A stretch of DNA of 20,048 nucleotides, taken from positions 1 to 20,048 of the forward strand of contig CALETH010000142.1 in NCBI GenBank assembly GCA_937920105.1, in the 5' to 3' direction. The stretch's first letter is position 1. Each line of letters begins with the position of its first letter. Positions 7,459 through 15,263 of this stretch are shown in pieces. Source of the DNA: an uncultured Bacteroidota bacterium. Lineage in GTDB: Bacteria > Bacteroidota > Ignavibacteria > UBA10030 > UBA8401. A program made the position numbers and the translations under genes. Under the pieces are notes generated by a model. It worked only from the letters and a program-made list of their open reading frames with translations. It was not told where the DNA came from and made no database searches.

Positions 7459-9576
7459 TTATTTAAACTCCATTCCTAAATTATACATTGTAAAACTCCA
7501 AATATCAGTTATTTCTTCTATTTGTTTACTGGTTGGTTTCCCTGCTCCATGACCGGCTTTGGTTTCTATTCTTATTAAGGTTGGATTGTTACAATTTTGT
7601 GCTTCTTGCAATGTTGCTGCAAATTTAAATGAGTGTGCTGGTACAACTCTATCGTCATGGTCTGCTGTGGTCACTAATGTTGCTGGATAACATGTTCCCT
7701 TTTTCAAATTGTGTAATGGAGAATATCCATACAAATTTTTAAAATCTGCTTCGGTTTTTTCTGCATTGCCATATTCTACAGTCCATCCCCAACCGGCAGT
7801 AAATTTTTGAAAACGAAGCATATCCATTACTCCTACTTGTGGAATTGCTACTTTAAATAAATCGGGACGTTGGGTCATACATGCACCAACTAATAAGCCA
7901 CCGTTAGAACCACCACGAATAGCAATTTTTTCTTTATTGGTATATTTATTATCAATTAAATATTCTGCAGCACCAATAAAATCATTAAAAACATTTTGTT
8001 TTTTTAAAAGCATTCCTGCTTTATGCCATTCTTCTCCATATTCATTTCCTCCACGTAAATTGACTAAAACATAAATTCCACCTTGTTCCATAAATAACGT
8101 ATTAGAAACACTAAATGATGGTGTTAAAGAATAAGTAAATCCACCATAACCATACATTAGTACAGGATTATTTCCATTTAATTGTAATCCTTTTTTGTAA
8201 GTAAGAAACATGGGAACTTTTGCTCCATCTTTACTAGTAAAAAATAGTTGTTTGGTTTCGTACTCATCTCCGTTAAATTTTATTTCGGATTTTTTATAGA
8301 GAGTAGATTTTCCTGAAGCAATATCATACTTAAAAATAGAAGGCGGATATGCAAAGGAAGTATATGTGTAGAAAAACTCTTTATCTTTTTTTTCACTTCC
8401 AAAACCACTTGCTGTTCCAATTCCCGGTAATTGAATTTCTCGAATCTTTTTTCCTTCATAAGTGTACTGCACTACTTTTGTAGAAGCATCTTTTAAATAA
8501 GAAGCAAATAAATAATTCCCACCAGTACCAACATTTTGTAATGCTTCTTGTTGTTCGGGAATAATTGTTTTCCAATGTTCTTTCGATGGATTTTTAGGGT
8601 CAATCAAAACTACTGTATAATTAGAAGCATCAATGTTTGTTTGTACTAATAATTTATCTCCAACATTATCTATTATCTCTGCTTCATTTTTAAATCCGGG
8701 AATTAATACACTAAATTCTTGTTGATTATTTTTAAGATTTTTTACTAAAATTTCTGTACCACTTGTCCCTTCGCTTATATTGATAATTAAAAATCTTTCA
8801 TCTTCTGTTAAACCTGCTCCAACGTATCGTAATGGATGTTCATTATCTTCATATATTAAAATATCTTCTTTTTGTGATGTTTCGATTTTATGATAATAAA
8901 CTTTATGAAATTGTCCTTGCTTTGTGAGTTTTGCTTTTTCATCTGTTGCTGGATAGCGGCTGTAATAAAAACCCTCATCGCCTTTCCAACTCAATCCGGT
9001 AAATTTTAACCATTCTAATTTTTCTGGCAACATTTTTTTTGTTGATAAATCCATAATGCGTGCTTCATTCCAATCGCTTCCACTTTGTGAAGTGGTGTAT
9101 GCAACATATTTTCCTGTTTTTGATACACTAAAATTTCCAATGGCAATTGTTCCATCGGTAGAAAGTGTATTTGGGTCTAACACGATTTCTTCTTTTCCAT
9201 TCAATCTTTTTTTTCTATACCGTACATTTTGATTTTGAAGACCATCATTTTTTGTATAGTAATAATATTCTCCTTTTTTATAGGGAGCGGTTTCTTTAGG
9301 ATAATTCCATAAATCTTCCAAACGTTTTTTTATAGCATTTCTAAAAGGAATTTTAGAAAAATATTCCTCAGTCACCTTATTTTGTTCCTGCACCCATGCT
9401 TTGGTTTCCTCACTATTATCATCTTCTAACCAACGATATGGGTCAGAAACTTTTACCCCGAAATATTCATCAATTTGTTCTACTTTTTTTGTTTGTGGGT
9501 ATTGTAATTGTGCATGAAGAAGAACAGCACAAAATAACATTACAACGCTGAGTGAAAATTTGGTGTAGTTGAACAT
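7459..9576 (-). CDS. Secreted prolyl oligopeptidase (S9A)
   Basis: A serine peptidase that cuts short peptides after proline. Residues 1-22 are a signal peptide ending in LLHAQ, so the enzyme is exported, probably to the periplasm. The 705-residue protein has the S9 N-terminal segment (YPQTKKVEQIDEYFGVKVSDPYRWLED), a seven-bladed propeller region (about 75-440) and an alpha/beta-hydrolase domain. The catalytic triad is Ser557 in RGGSNGG, Asp641 in TADHDDRVVP and His676 in KAGHGAGKP. GYGGF (476-480) and NLRGGNEYGEEWH (506-518) are also family signatures. The ATG at 9576 has AGAGGA about six bases upstream. Length and motifs are complete. It appears to be a single-gene unit ending at the 7427 hairpin. 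Confidence 0.95.
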   Translation of the reverse strand: MFNYTKFSLSVVMLFCAVLLHAQLQYPQTKKVEQIDEYFGVKVSDPYRWLEDDNSEETKAWVQEQNKVTEEYFSKIPFRNAIKKRLEDLWNYPKETAPYKKGEYYYYTKNDGLQNQNVRYRKKRLNGKEEIVLDPNTLSTDGTIAIGNFSVSKTGKYVAYTTSQSGSDWNEARIMDLSTKKMLPEKLEWLKFTGLSWKGDEGFYYSRYPATDEKAKLTKQGQFHKVYYHKIETSQKEDILIYEDNEHPLRYVGAGLTEDERFLIINISEGTSGTEILVKNLKNNQQEFSVLIPGFKNEAEIIDNVGDKLLVQTNIDASNYTVVLIDPKNPSKEHWKTIIPEQQEALQNVGTGGNYLFASYLKDASTKVVQYTYEGKKIREIQLPGIGTASGFGSEKKDKEFFYTYTSFAYPPSIFKYDIASGKSTLYKKSEIKFNGDEYETKQLFFTSKDGAKVPMFLTYKKGLQLNGNNPVLMYGYGGFTYSLTPSFSVSNTLFMEQGGIYVLVNLRGGNEYGEEWHKAGMLLKKQNVFNDFIGAAEYLIDNKYTNKEKIAIRGGSNGGLLVGACMTQRPDLFKVAIPQVGVMDMLRFQKFTAGWGWTVEYGNAEKTEADFKNLYGYSPLHNLKKGTCYPATLVTTADHDDRVVPAHSFKFAATLQEAQNCNNPTLIRIETKAGHGAGKPTSKQIEEITDIWSFTMYNLGMEFK

Positions 9577-9665
9577 AATTTCCTCTAAAAATGGTAATAG
9601 AATGAAAAAATAATTACAATGAAAATATTAAATTGAATGTAGGAAAGCAATAAAAAGATGTTTTA

Positions 9666-9698
9666 AGATTACAAAAGTTTCAAAAGCTTTTGTAATCT
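9666..9698 (-). terminator. Perfect hairpin after the Nudix gene
   Basis: AGATTACAAAAG (9666-9677) pairs perfectly with CTTTTGTAATCT (9687-9698) around nine bases. An alternative inner palindrome, CAAAAGCTTTTG, covers 9681-9692. It lies 10 bases after the Nudix stop, with TAAAACATCTTTTT following on the minus strand. The rest of 9577-9708 is AT-rich and holds only the leader of the peptidase gene. Confidence 0.6.
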
Positions 9699-9708
9699 AC
9701 AATATTCA

Positions 9709-10269
9709 TCACTTCACAATATCAACAAAATTTTTAATAAACATTCCGGTTACACCCCATATTGGTTCTTTTCCCACATTATAAAAAGATACAATTTTCT
9801 CTTCTCCATTATGAGAAATAATTTTTTGACTTCGCTTTTGTTCATCAAAAAATTCTACCAATGGAATAAAAAAAATTTCCGCTACTTCATTATGATTAGG
9901 AGTAAGTGAAGGTAACTGAGCAATATACCCCACAATCGGAGTTACCAGAAATCCACTGGGAGTTTGAATATCATCCAAAAAAGACGTGAGGATTTTCACA
10001 GAAGTATGAGGAAGTCCGATTTCTTCTTCAACTTCTCGTAATGCGGTGTGAATAAGAGAAGAATCTGTTTCATCAGCCATTCCACCGGGAAAAGAAATTT
10101 GTCCTTTGTGATGTTCAACGTGTTCTGTTCGTTTCGTAAATAAAAGATGAAGTTCATCATCAACATTTACTAAAGGAACAAGTACTGCTGCAGTTTTAAG
10201 ATTTTGTTTCGGAGAAATTGTTTTTCTTTGATAGACAGAAAGTTTTTGTGTAATGGTGATAATGTTCAT
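9709..10269 (-). CDS. Nudix hydrolase, CoA pyrophosphatase type
   Basis: A 186-residue cytosolic Nudix enzyme, probably cleaving coenzyme A or oxidised CoA to 4'-phosphopantetheine and 3',5'-ADP. The CoA-specific signature LLFTKRTEHVEHHKGQISFPGG (about 42-63) runs straight into the Nudix box (63-86), which ends in REVEEEIGL. The C-terminal PIWGVTGMFIKNF motif (about 169-181) is usual for this subfamily. The residue spacing in the Nudix box follows the YeaB/NudL pattern rather than the canonical one. It starts at ATG 10269 without a strong Shine-Dalgarno. Two palindromic repeats separate it from the NADH dehydrogenase gene. Confidence 0.9.
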   Translation of the reverse strand: MNIITITQKLSVYQRKTISPKQNLKTAAVLVPLVNVDDELHLLFTKRTEHVEHHKGQISFPGGMADETDSSLIHTALREVEEEIGLPHTSVKILTSFLDDIQTPSGFLVTPIVGYIAQLPSLTPNHNEVAEIFFIPLVEFFDEQKRSQKIISHNGEEKIVSFYNVGKEPIWGVTGMFIKNFVDIVK

Positions 10270-10302
10270 GAAAATTTTTTGCTAACTATTGAAAATCAAT
10301 CT

Positions 10303-10334
10303 TGTCATTCCCGCATGTTGTTAGCGGGAATCCA
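10303..10334. repeat. Dispersed palindromic repeat, short form (inverted)
   Basis: TGTCATTCCCGC (10303-10314) and GCGGGAATCCA (10324-10334) form an 8-bp stem around a nine-base loop. This is the reverse complement in layout of the element at 1666-1695, including the unequal flanks GTC and CCA. Confidence 0.75.
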
Positions 10335-10337
10335 TTA

Positions 10338-10394
10338 TAATAGATTCCTGCTCCCAACTTCAAATATGTTGGGACAAGTTTCGCAGGAATGACA
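10338..10394. repeat. Dispersed palindromic repeat, long form
   Basis: ATTCCTGC (10344-10351) pairs with GCAGGAAT (10383-10390), with an inner CCCAAC/GTTGGG hairpin. It is nearly the same as 4938-4993; several of the differences keep or improve pairing. It lies four bases from the short copy at 10303-10334, so this is a tandem double insertion. Confidence 0.75.
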
Positions 10395-10404
10395 AAGCTC
10401 AATT

Positions 10405-11634
10405 TTAAAACCTACTTATATCCCTTCCAAAAACTGCTGCCTTCATCCAATCAAACACAACAAGAATTTTATTTTTCAAACTAACTAATTTTGTAAGATA
10501 TGCAGAACGCCAAAAAAGCCATGTGCTAAAACCTTTCCCTTTGACTTGCGGTAAATCTGCTAATGCTTTGTTACTTCCTACATACGCAAGCATTCCACGA
10601 TGATGGTAGGAAAATTTTTCTACGGATTTATTATGTGCCAAAGCGTTCAGTGAGTGTGCAAGATATTTTCCTTCTTGCTGTGCAACTTGTGATGTTGCTG
10701 GAAGATTTTGTCCTTCAATTGTTGCACAATCTCCAATGGCATAAATGTTTTCAAAATTTTTGAGATGAAAATATTCATCGGTTACCAAACGTGAAAAAGA
10801 ATCTTTTGTAAATGATAATGATTTAATTAATGGGGTTTGTGTATTTCCTGTAGACCATACCAAAAGGCCATACGGAACTTTTGAATTATCTTTTAATACA
10901 AGAAATTCTTTTTCTACTTTAGCAACTGGTGTTTGTGTGCGAACTGATATTTTTTGTCTTCGAAAAAGTTTGAGAGTATATTCACTTAACGTTTTATCAA
11001 AAGTACTTAAAATACTTCCGGCTGCTTCAAGCAATGTTATGCTTACTTCAGGAATGAGTTCCGGATAAGAACGTTTCAAATCTTCTGTCACAAAATCATG
11101 AAGTTCAGCAGAAAATTCTACTCCGGTGGGACCTCCTCCAACTACGACAAAATGAAGAAGACGTCGCCTTTCATCATATGGAAGATTTGGTGTTGCAGCA
11201 CGTTCAAAATTTTCAATAATTTTTTGTCGAATACGACGAGCATCATTTAATTCTTTTAAAAAAAGTCCATAGTGTTCAACACCTTCAATACCAAAAGTAT
11301 TATTTTCTGCACCAACACCAATCACTAACTTTGTGTAAGATAAGGTAAATTCATGTCCATCTAAGGCACTCACACAAATAATTTCTTGCTTTTCTGGAAG
11401 AATGTTTTTACAATAAGCATTATAATAAATAGAATCTTTTTTAGCCGTACGAATTGGCTCAATGATAGAACGAAATTCTATTGTTCCAACAGTTGTACTA
11501 GGCAATAATGGTGTAAAAAGAAAGTGATTTCGCGGACTGATAACTATAACTTCGTAATTATCTATATTAATATCTTTTAATAGACTAAAAGATGCGAAAC
11601 CGCTTCCTAAAATGATAAGTTGAGATTTTTTCAT
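10405..11634 (-). CDS. ndh: Type II NADH dehydrogenase (NDH-2)
   Basis: A single-subunit FAD enzyme that passes electrons from NADH to quinone at the inner membrane without pumping protons. From ATG 11634 it has 409 residues and begins MKKSQLIILGSGFASFSLL, a standard FAD-binding start. A longer reading from ATG 11676 adds 14 residues unlike the family, so I prefer 11634. Further motifs (numbered from 11634) are FLFTPLLPSTTVGTIEFRSI (about 39-58), the NAD(P)H fold VVVGGGPTGVEFSAEL (about 163-178), YAIGDCA (about 298-304), the quinone-site AQQEGKYLA (about 318-326), and the membrane-binding tail with WLFWRSAYLTKL. A TATAAT hexamer lies nine bases before the ATG without a recognisable -35. There is no EF-hand insertion. 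Confidence 0.92.
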   Translation of the reverse strand: MKKSQLIILGSGFASFSLLKDINIDNYEVIVISPRNHFLFTPLLPSTTVGTIEFRSIIEPIRTAKKDSIYYNAYCKNILPEKQEIICVSALDGHEFTLSYTKLVIGVGAENNTFGIEGVEHYGLFLKELNDARRIRQKIIENFERAATPNLPYDERRRLLHFVVVGGGPTGVEFSAELHDFVTEDLKRSYPELIPEVSITLLEAAGSILSTFDKTLSEYTLKLFRRQKISVRTQTPVAKVEKEFLVLKDNSKVPYGLLVWSTGNTQTPLIKSLSFTKDSFSRLVTDEYFHLKNFENIYAIGDCATIEGQNLPATSQVAQQEGKYLAHSLNALAHNKSVEKFSYHHRGMLAYVGSNKALADLPQVKGKGFSTWLFWRSAYLTKLVSLKNKILVVFDWMKAAVFGRDISRF

Positions 11635-11713
11635 AGATTTTTTATTATAAGATACGGATTTAAAAAATCCATTCATAATTCATTATTTACTAATATCACA
11701 AAGGAGTAATTGT

Positions 11714-12580
11714 ATGAAAGCAACACGATATATCACTATAGCAAGTTTTTTTCTTTTGCTTGCATTCACAGGATGTAAAAAAGATGATGACGTACTTACC
11801 GGCAGTATTGAAGACGATGCATCTGAATCTATAGGAAGTTCTTTAGCAGCAGATAATGATGGAACATTTAATCAGACCACAGATGCCTACGATGCTGCTG
11901 ATGGTAGAATTGTTTCCAACGGAAATTTTTCTAAATTAACGGATACAACAAATTATAAGACAAAAGTATATAGTGATGGTTGGTGGACAATTACTATAGA
12001 ACGAGAACTTGGTACACCAAGTGACGTTGTTTATTCTTATACAAAAAGAACCTTTGCATTACAATTTTTAAACAAAAATAATCAGCCACAACAATATTGG
12101 AGAAATCTTGTTGAAGGAATGGTTGATACAGCAACAACAATTAATTATAGAATAATCAATGGAAGTGGATATTTTAAAAACCCAAAAGTATCACATCATT
12201 TAGATTCTCTTAGCGGTGAATGGGTACTTACCAACACAAACACTGATACAATTACTGTTACAGGAAAATATTATCGTGCAGGAACAGATACTGTAAAAAC
12301 ACTCCAAGCATTACGAACAATGAAAACTGCACTTAACCTCACAGAAATTAATCTTAAAGGTCCACGCAAAAAACCAATGGATGATATGGGACGTCCTATA
12401 TTACGTCCATACAAAGGAACAATGAAAGGTACTTTTATTGCTGATGTTACCTTCTCTAAAGGCGAACTTTATAAAGAAAAACATATCGAAAAAGATATTA
12501 ACATCACTGTAGATGGTGGAGATGCAAAATTTTTATTAGGAAATAAAAATTTTATAAAAAAACTAAAAGATGGACAGTAA
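11714..12580 (+). CDS. Predicted surface lipoprotein, unknown function
   Basis: A 288-residue lipoprotein with no family I recognise. The signal peptide (1-20) ends in the lipobox FTG-C21. The residues after the cysteine are KKDDD, matching the Bacteroidota lipoprotein export signal (X-K-D/E-D/E) that sends lipoproteins to the cell surface. An acidic, low-complexity linker (about 24-65) tethers a beta-rich domain (about 75-275) containing many Thr, Tyr and Asn. There are no cysteines beyond C21. The ATG has AAGGAG seven bases upstream. The gene is divergent from ndh (79 bases apart) and ends at a strong terminator, so it is probably transcribed alone. Confidence 0.8.
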   Translation: MKATRYITIASFFLLLAFTGCKKDDDVLTGSIEDDASESIGSSLAADNDGTFNQTTDAYDAADGRIVSNGNFSKLTDTTNYKTKVYSDGWWTITIERELGTPSDVVYSYTKRTFALQFLNKNNQPQQYWRNLVEGMVDTATTINYRIINGSGYFKNPKVSHHLDSLSGEWVLTNTNTDTITVTGKYYRAGTDTVKTLQALRTMKTALNLTEINLKGPRKKPMDDMGRPILRPYKGTMKGTFIADVTFSKGELYKEKHIEKDINITVDGGDAKFLLGNKNFIKKLKDGQ

Positions 12581-12598
12581 AAAATAATTTTTCATTCT

Positions 12599-12630
12599 AA
12601 GGCGAGAAAATTTTTTCTCGCCTTTTTTAT
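12599..12630 (+). terminator. Intrinsic terminator of the lipoprotein gene
   Basis: AAGGCGAGAAAA (12599-12610) and TTTTCTCGCCTT (12613-12624) form a perfect stem, followed by TTTT. It starts 18 bases after the lipoprotein stop. It ends only about 12 bases before the next ATG on the same strand. Confidence 0.9.
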
Positions 12631-12641
12631 TTATTTAATTT

Positions 12642-13415
12642 ATGACTTCACTCAAAAACAAAATCGTACTTATTACTGGTGCATCCAGCGGAATAGGAAA
12701 AGCCTGTGCAGAAAAATTTGCAGAACTTGGTGCTTCCCTCATTCTTATTGCACGACGTAAAGAAAAATTACAAATAGTGGAAAAAGAATTACAAAAAAAA
12801 TATTCTATAAAAATTTATACAGTCCAACTTGATGTTACCAAAAGAAATGAGGTAAAAAAATTTTTTGATACTCTTCCAAAAGAATGGAAAAATATTTCTA
12901 TTCTCATTAACAATGCAGGTCTTTCTCGTGGATTAGATGAATTTCAAAATGCTAATATTGATGACTGGGAAGAAATGATTGATACAAACATCAAAGGATT
13001 ATTGTATGTTACTCGAACTCTTCTCCCAACAATGATAAAAAATAATGAAGGACATATTATCAACATTGGTTCTACTGCCGGACATTTTGTGTATCCAAAA
13101 GGAAATGTTTATAATGCCACAAAATTTGCGGTGAATGCTTTAACACAAGCACTGAAAATGGATTTACACGGTACACCAATTCGTGTAACTTCTATAGACC
13201 CGGGTTTAGTAGAAACTGAATTCAGCATTGTTCGATTTCACGGAGATACAGAAAAAGCAAAAAAAGTGTATGAAGGTATGACACCTCTTTCTCCTAACGA
13301 TGTTGCTGATGCAGTAATTTGGTCTGCAACACGTCCACCACATGTTAATATTCAAGATATTATTCTCATGCCGACTGACCAATCTTCACCAACGATGGTT
13401 CATCGTAGAAAATAA
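12642..13415 (+). CDS. Short-chain dehydrogenase/reductase (YdfG-like)
   Basis: A 257-residue NAD(P)-dependent oxidoreductase of the classical SDR family. The cofactor motif TGASSGIG is at 12-19, with a basic ARRKEK stretch (37-42) that favours NADP. NNAG is at 90-93, Asn116 is the structural Asn, and Ser144, Tyr157 and Lys161 (YNATK) form the catalytic set. DPGLVETEFS (186-195) and the C-terminal NIQDIILMPTDQ are typical of the YdfG/serine 3-dehydrogenase group, which oxidises 3-hydroxy acids. The exact substrate is unknown. No Shine-Dalgarno precedes the ATG, and there is almost no leader after the upstream terminator. Confidence 0.9.
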   Translation: MTSLKNKIVLITGASSGIGKACAEKFAELGASLILIARRKEKLQIVEKELQKKYSIKIYTVQLDVTKRNEVKKFFDTLPKEWKNISILINNAGLSRGLDEFQNANIDDWEEMIDTNIKGLLYVTRTLLPTMIKNNEGHIINIGSTAGHFVYPKGNVYNATKFAVNALTQALKMDLHGTPIRVTSIDPGLVETEFSIVRFHGDTEKAKKVYEGMTPLSPNDVADAVIWSATRPPHVNIQDIILMPTDQSSPTMVHRRK

Positions 13416-13560
13416 ACAATGGATTATGTGTTTTACTATTTAATTATTAACAACTTCGAAAACTTCATAATTCTTAATTCATACTTTATACTTTTAATCA
13501 TTGCTTCTTCCCTTTTGAATAAGTACTTTTGATTTTTACAAACATTATAAAAGAGGTACT

Positions 13561-14964
13561 ATGTCCACAAATCCTAATGAACACAATCTTTCCCGCAGTA
13601 TTAGTTTGCTCTCCGCTATTACCATTGTTGTTGGTTCTGTTATTGGTTCAGGAATTTTTCTTACACCACAAAATGTCGCCGCCGCCGTACAAGTTCCCGG
13701 AATCATGATTCTCGTTTGGGTTCTCACGGGATTTCTCACGTTAGCCGGTGCTCTCACCAACTCTGAAATTTCCAGCGTCTTACCAGAAGCCGGCGGACAA
13801 TATATTTTTTTCCGTGTAACCTACGGTCAGTTCACAGCATTTTTATTTGGATGGACAACATTTATCGTCTATCAAACCGGTTCTATCGCAGGTATTGCAG
13901 TTGCCTTTGCAAAATATTCAAATTATTTTCTTGACCTTCCTCATCTTAGTCCGGAATTAGAAGCATGGAAACTTCCCCTCATCGGAAATATTTATCCTCT
14001 AAAAGATTTCGGTGTAACAATGGTGGCAATACTTACCATCATCACTGTTACCATTATTAATTATTTTGGAGTTCGTTTTGGAAGCGCTATTCAAAATATT
14101 TTTACTTTTTTAAAATTAGCCGCCATTGGAAGCATTATAATTTTAGCGTTTGGTATGGGAAGAGGAAGCACAGAACATTTTTTTCCTCTATGGGGAATGC
14201 CTTCTTCAGGAACACTTCTTTCAGCAATTGGTGTTGCGATGATTGCAACATTATGGTCTTACGATGGATGGAATAGTTTAACATTTTTAGCAGGTGAAAT
14301 AAAAGAACCAAAAAAAAATATTCCTCTTGCACTTGTTACCGGAACAGTGATTGTGATTATTGTCTATGCACTTACGAATCTCGCCTATCTTTATATTCTT
14401 CCAATAGATGTCATTGCAAAATCCGACCTTGTTGCTGCTGATACGATGGAAGCAATTTTTCACGGATATGGCGGTGCAATTATTTCTGCAATGGTAATGA
14501 TTTCTACTTTTGGTACGGTGAACGCAACTTCTATGACCACCGCTCGTGTATTTTTTGCAATGGCAAAAGATAAATTATTTTTTAAAGGATTAGAAAAAGT
14601 TCATCCAAAATATCGCACACCATCAAAATCTTTAGTGATACAATGTGTATGGGCATGTATTCTTACACTGACGGGAACGTTTGACCAAATTTTTACCTAT
14701 GTGATTTTCGCCGGTTGGATATTTTACGCTTTAGGCGGAGTTGCAATTTTTATTCTTCGTAAAAAACAACCGAATATTGAGCGACCATATAAAGTTCCCT
14801 TCTATCCTGTAATTCCAATTATTTTTATTGGTGTTGCAACATGGTTTGTTTATAATACGATTGTAGAGCAAACAGCAGATTCTATGGTTGGATTATTGCT
14901 TGTATTTTGCGGCGTTCCTTTTTATTTGTATTGGGCAAAACAAATAAAAAAGAGTATTGGATAA
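13561..14964 (+). CDS. APC-family amino-acid permease
   Basis: A 467-residue inner-membrane transporter with about 12 hydrophobic segments, of the amino acid-polyamine-organocation superfamily (LAT-like/AdiC-like fold). The unwound helix 1 motif GSVIGSGIF is at 25-33, PEAGGQYIFFR lies in helix 2-3, SYDGWNSL at 233-240 in helix 6, and the loop GEIKEPKKNIP at 245-255. YRTPSKSL near residue 353 is also a family loop. It probably exchanges or imports amino acids; the sequence does not tell which. The ATG is preceded by AAAGAGG at good spacing. It begins 145 bases after the dehydrogenase in AT-rich sequence with no clear promoter and ends at a long palindrome. Confidence 0.92.
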   Translation: MSTNPNEHNLSRSISLLSAITIVVGSVIGSGIFLTPQNVAAAVQVPGIMILVWVLTGFLTLAGALTNSEISSVLPEAGGQYIFFRVTYGQFTAFLFGWTTFIVYQTGSIAGIAVAFAKYSNYFLDLPHLSPELEAWKLPLIGNIYPLKDFGVTMVAILTIITVTIINYFGVRFGSAIQNIFTFLKLAAIGSIIILAFGMGRGSTEHFFPLWGMPSSGTLLSAIGVAMIATLWSYDGWNSLTFLAGEIKEPKKNIPLALVTGTVIVIIVYALTNLAYLYILPIDVIAKSDLVAADTMEAIFHGYGGAIISAMVMISTFGTVNATSMTTARVFFAMAKDKLFFKGLEKVHPKYRTPSKSLVIQCVWACILTLTGTFDQIFTYVIFAGWIFYALGGVAIFILRKKQPNIERPYKVPFYPVIPIIFIGVATWFVYNTIVEQTADSMVGLLLVFCGVPFYLYWAKQIKKSIG

Positions 14965-14971
14965 AATGCAA

Positions 14972-15002
14972 GACCTCACAGGTTTTAAAAACCTGTGAGG
15001 TC
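14972..15002 (+). terminator. 31-base perfect palindrome after the permease
   Basis: GACCTCACAGGTTTT (14972-14986) and AAAACCTGTGAGGTC (14988-15002) are exact inverted copies, eight bases after the permease stop. There is no downstream T-run, so it acts as a 3'-end stem or a dispersed repeat rather than a textbook terminator. From memory, similar TTTT/AAAA-centred palindromes occur in other FCB genomes. Confidence 0.6.
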
Positions 15003-15013
15003 CTACTTGTTAT

Positions 15014-15048
15014 AAACAAAAAACGCTGACTTTCATAGCCAGCGTTTT
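15014..15048 (-). terminator. Terminator of tRNA-Asn
   Basis: Arms 15020-15031 and 15037-15048 form a 12-bp stem. Positions 15029/15039 give a G-U wobble in minus-strand RNA but an A-C mismatch in plus-strand RNA, so the stem suits minus-strand transcription. It starts three bases past the tRNA 3' end and ends in a U-run (15023-15018). Confidence 0.85.
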
Positions 15049-15050
15049 CG

Positions 15051-15122
15051 CTCCGCAGGTAGGGCTCGAACCTACAACCCTCTGATTAACAGTCAGATGC
15101 TCCACCATTGAGCTACTGCGGA
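15051..15122 (-). tRNA. tRNA-Asn (anticodon GTT)
   Basis: The 72-base minus-strand gene folds as a cloverleaf. The acceptor stem is TCCGCAG/CTGCGGA, the D arm is GCTC...GAGC, and the anticodon arm is TCTGA-CTGTTAA-TCAGA, exposing GTT. The T arm is GTAGG-TTCGAGC-CCTAC. The discriminator base is G. CCA is not encoded and must be added by the CCA enzyme. It is a single-gene unit with its own promoter and terminator. Confidence 0.97.
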
Positions 15123-15161
15123 ATTGTTGAAAGTGTTTTTAATGTTATTTTTTTGCCAATT

Positions 15162-15190
15162 ATTATACTACTTTTTGTTTTATTTGTCAA
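15162..15190 (-). promoter_or_regulatory. Consensus sigma-70 promoter of tRNA-Asn
   Basis: On the minus strand, TTGACA (15185-15190) and TATAAT (15162-15167) are separated by exactly 17 bases, a perfect match to the housekeeping consensus. The predicted start near 15155 leaves a leader of about 33 bases before the tRNA. Confidence 0.9.
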
Positions 15191-15216
15191 GTACTATAAA
15201 AAATAACAACAGCGGG

Positions 15217-15245
15217 TTGCAATATTTGGAAACTTTTACTATACT
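15217..15245 (+). promoter_or_regulatory. Probable promoter of the toxin-antitoxin pair
   Basis: TTGCAA (15217-15222) and TATACT (15240-15245) are 17 bases apart. The -10 matches at 5 of 6 positions and the -35 at 4 of 6. It lies 18 bases before the toxin ATG, so the leader is very short. It is back to back with the tRNA promoter; the two -35 boxes are 26 bases apart. Confidence 0.55.
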
Positions 15246-15263
15246 AACTTTGTTGATACATTC

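Noticed and set aside
10303..10394. Possible CRISPR remnant at the paired palindromes
   Set aside because: The units differ in length, are immediately adjacent and lack regular unique spacers; no cas gene is present.
11635..11676. Longer N-terminus for the NADH dehydrogenase
   Set aside because: The 14 extra residues are unlike the family, which begins just before the FAD-binding GSGFAS motif; the shorter start was chosen.
13545..13760. Minus-strand 71-codon open frame opposite the start of the permease
   Set aside because: It is entirely antisense to a clear membrane transporter, has no ribosome site and reads as low-complexity Pro/Thr/Arg sequence.
15051..15263. tRNA-Asn as an integration site for the toxin-antitoxin pair
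   Set aside because: The pair lies on the promoter side of the tRNA, no duplicate of the tRNA 3' end is visible, and there is no integrase.
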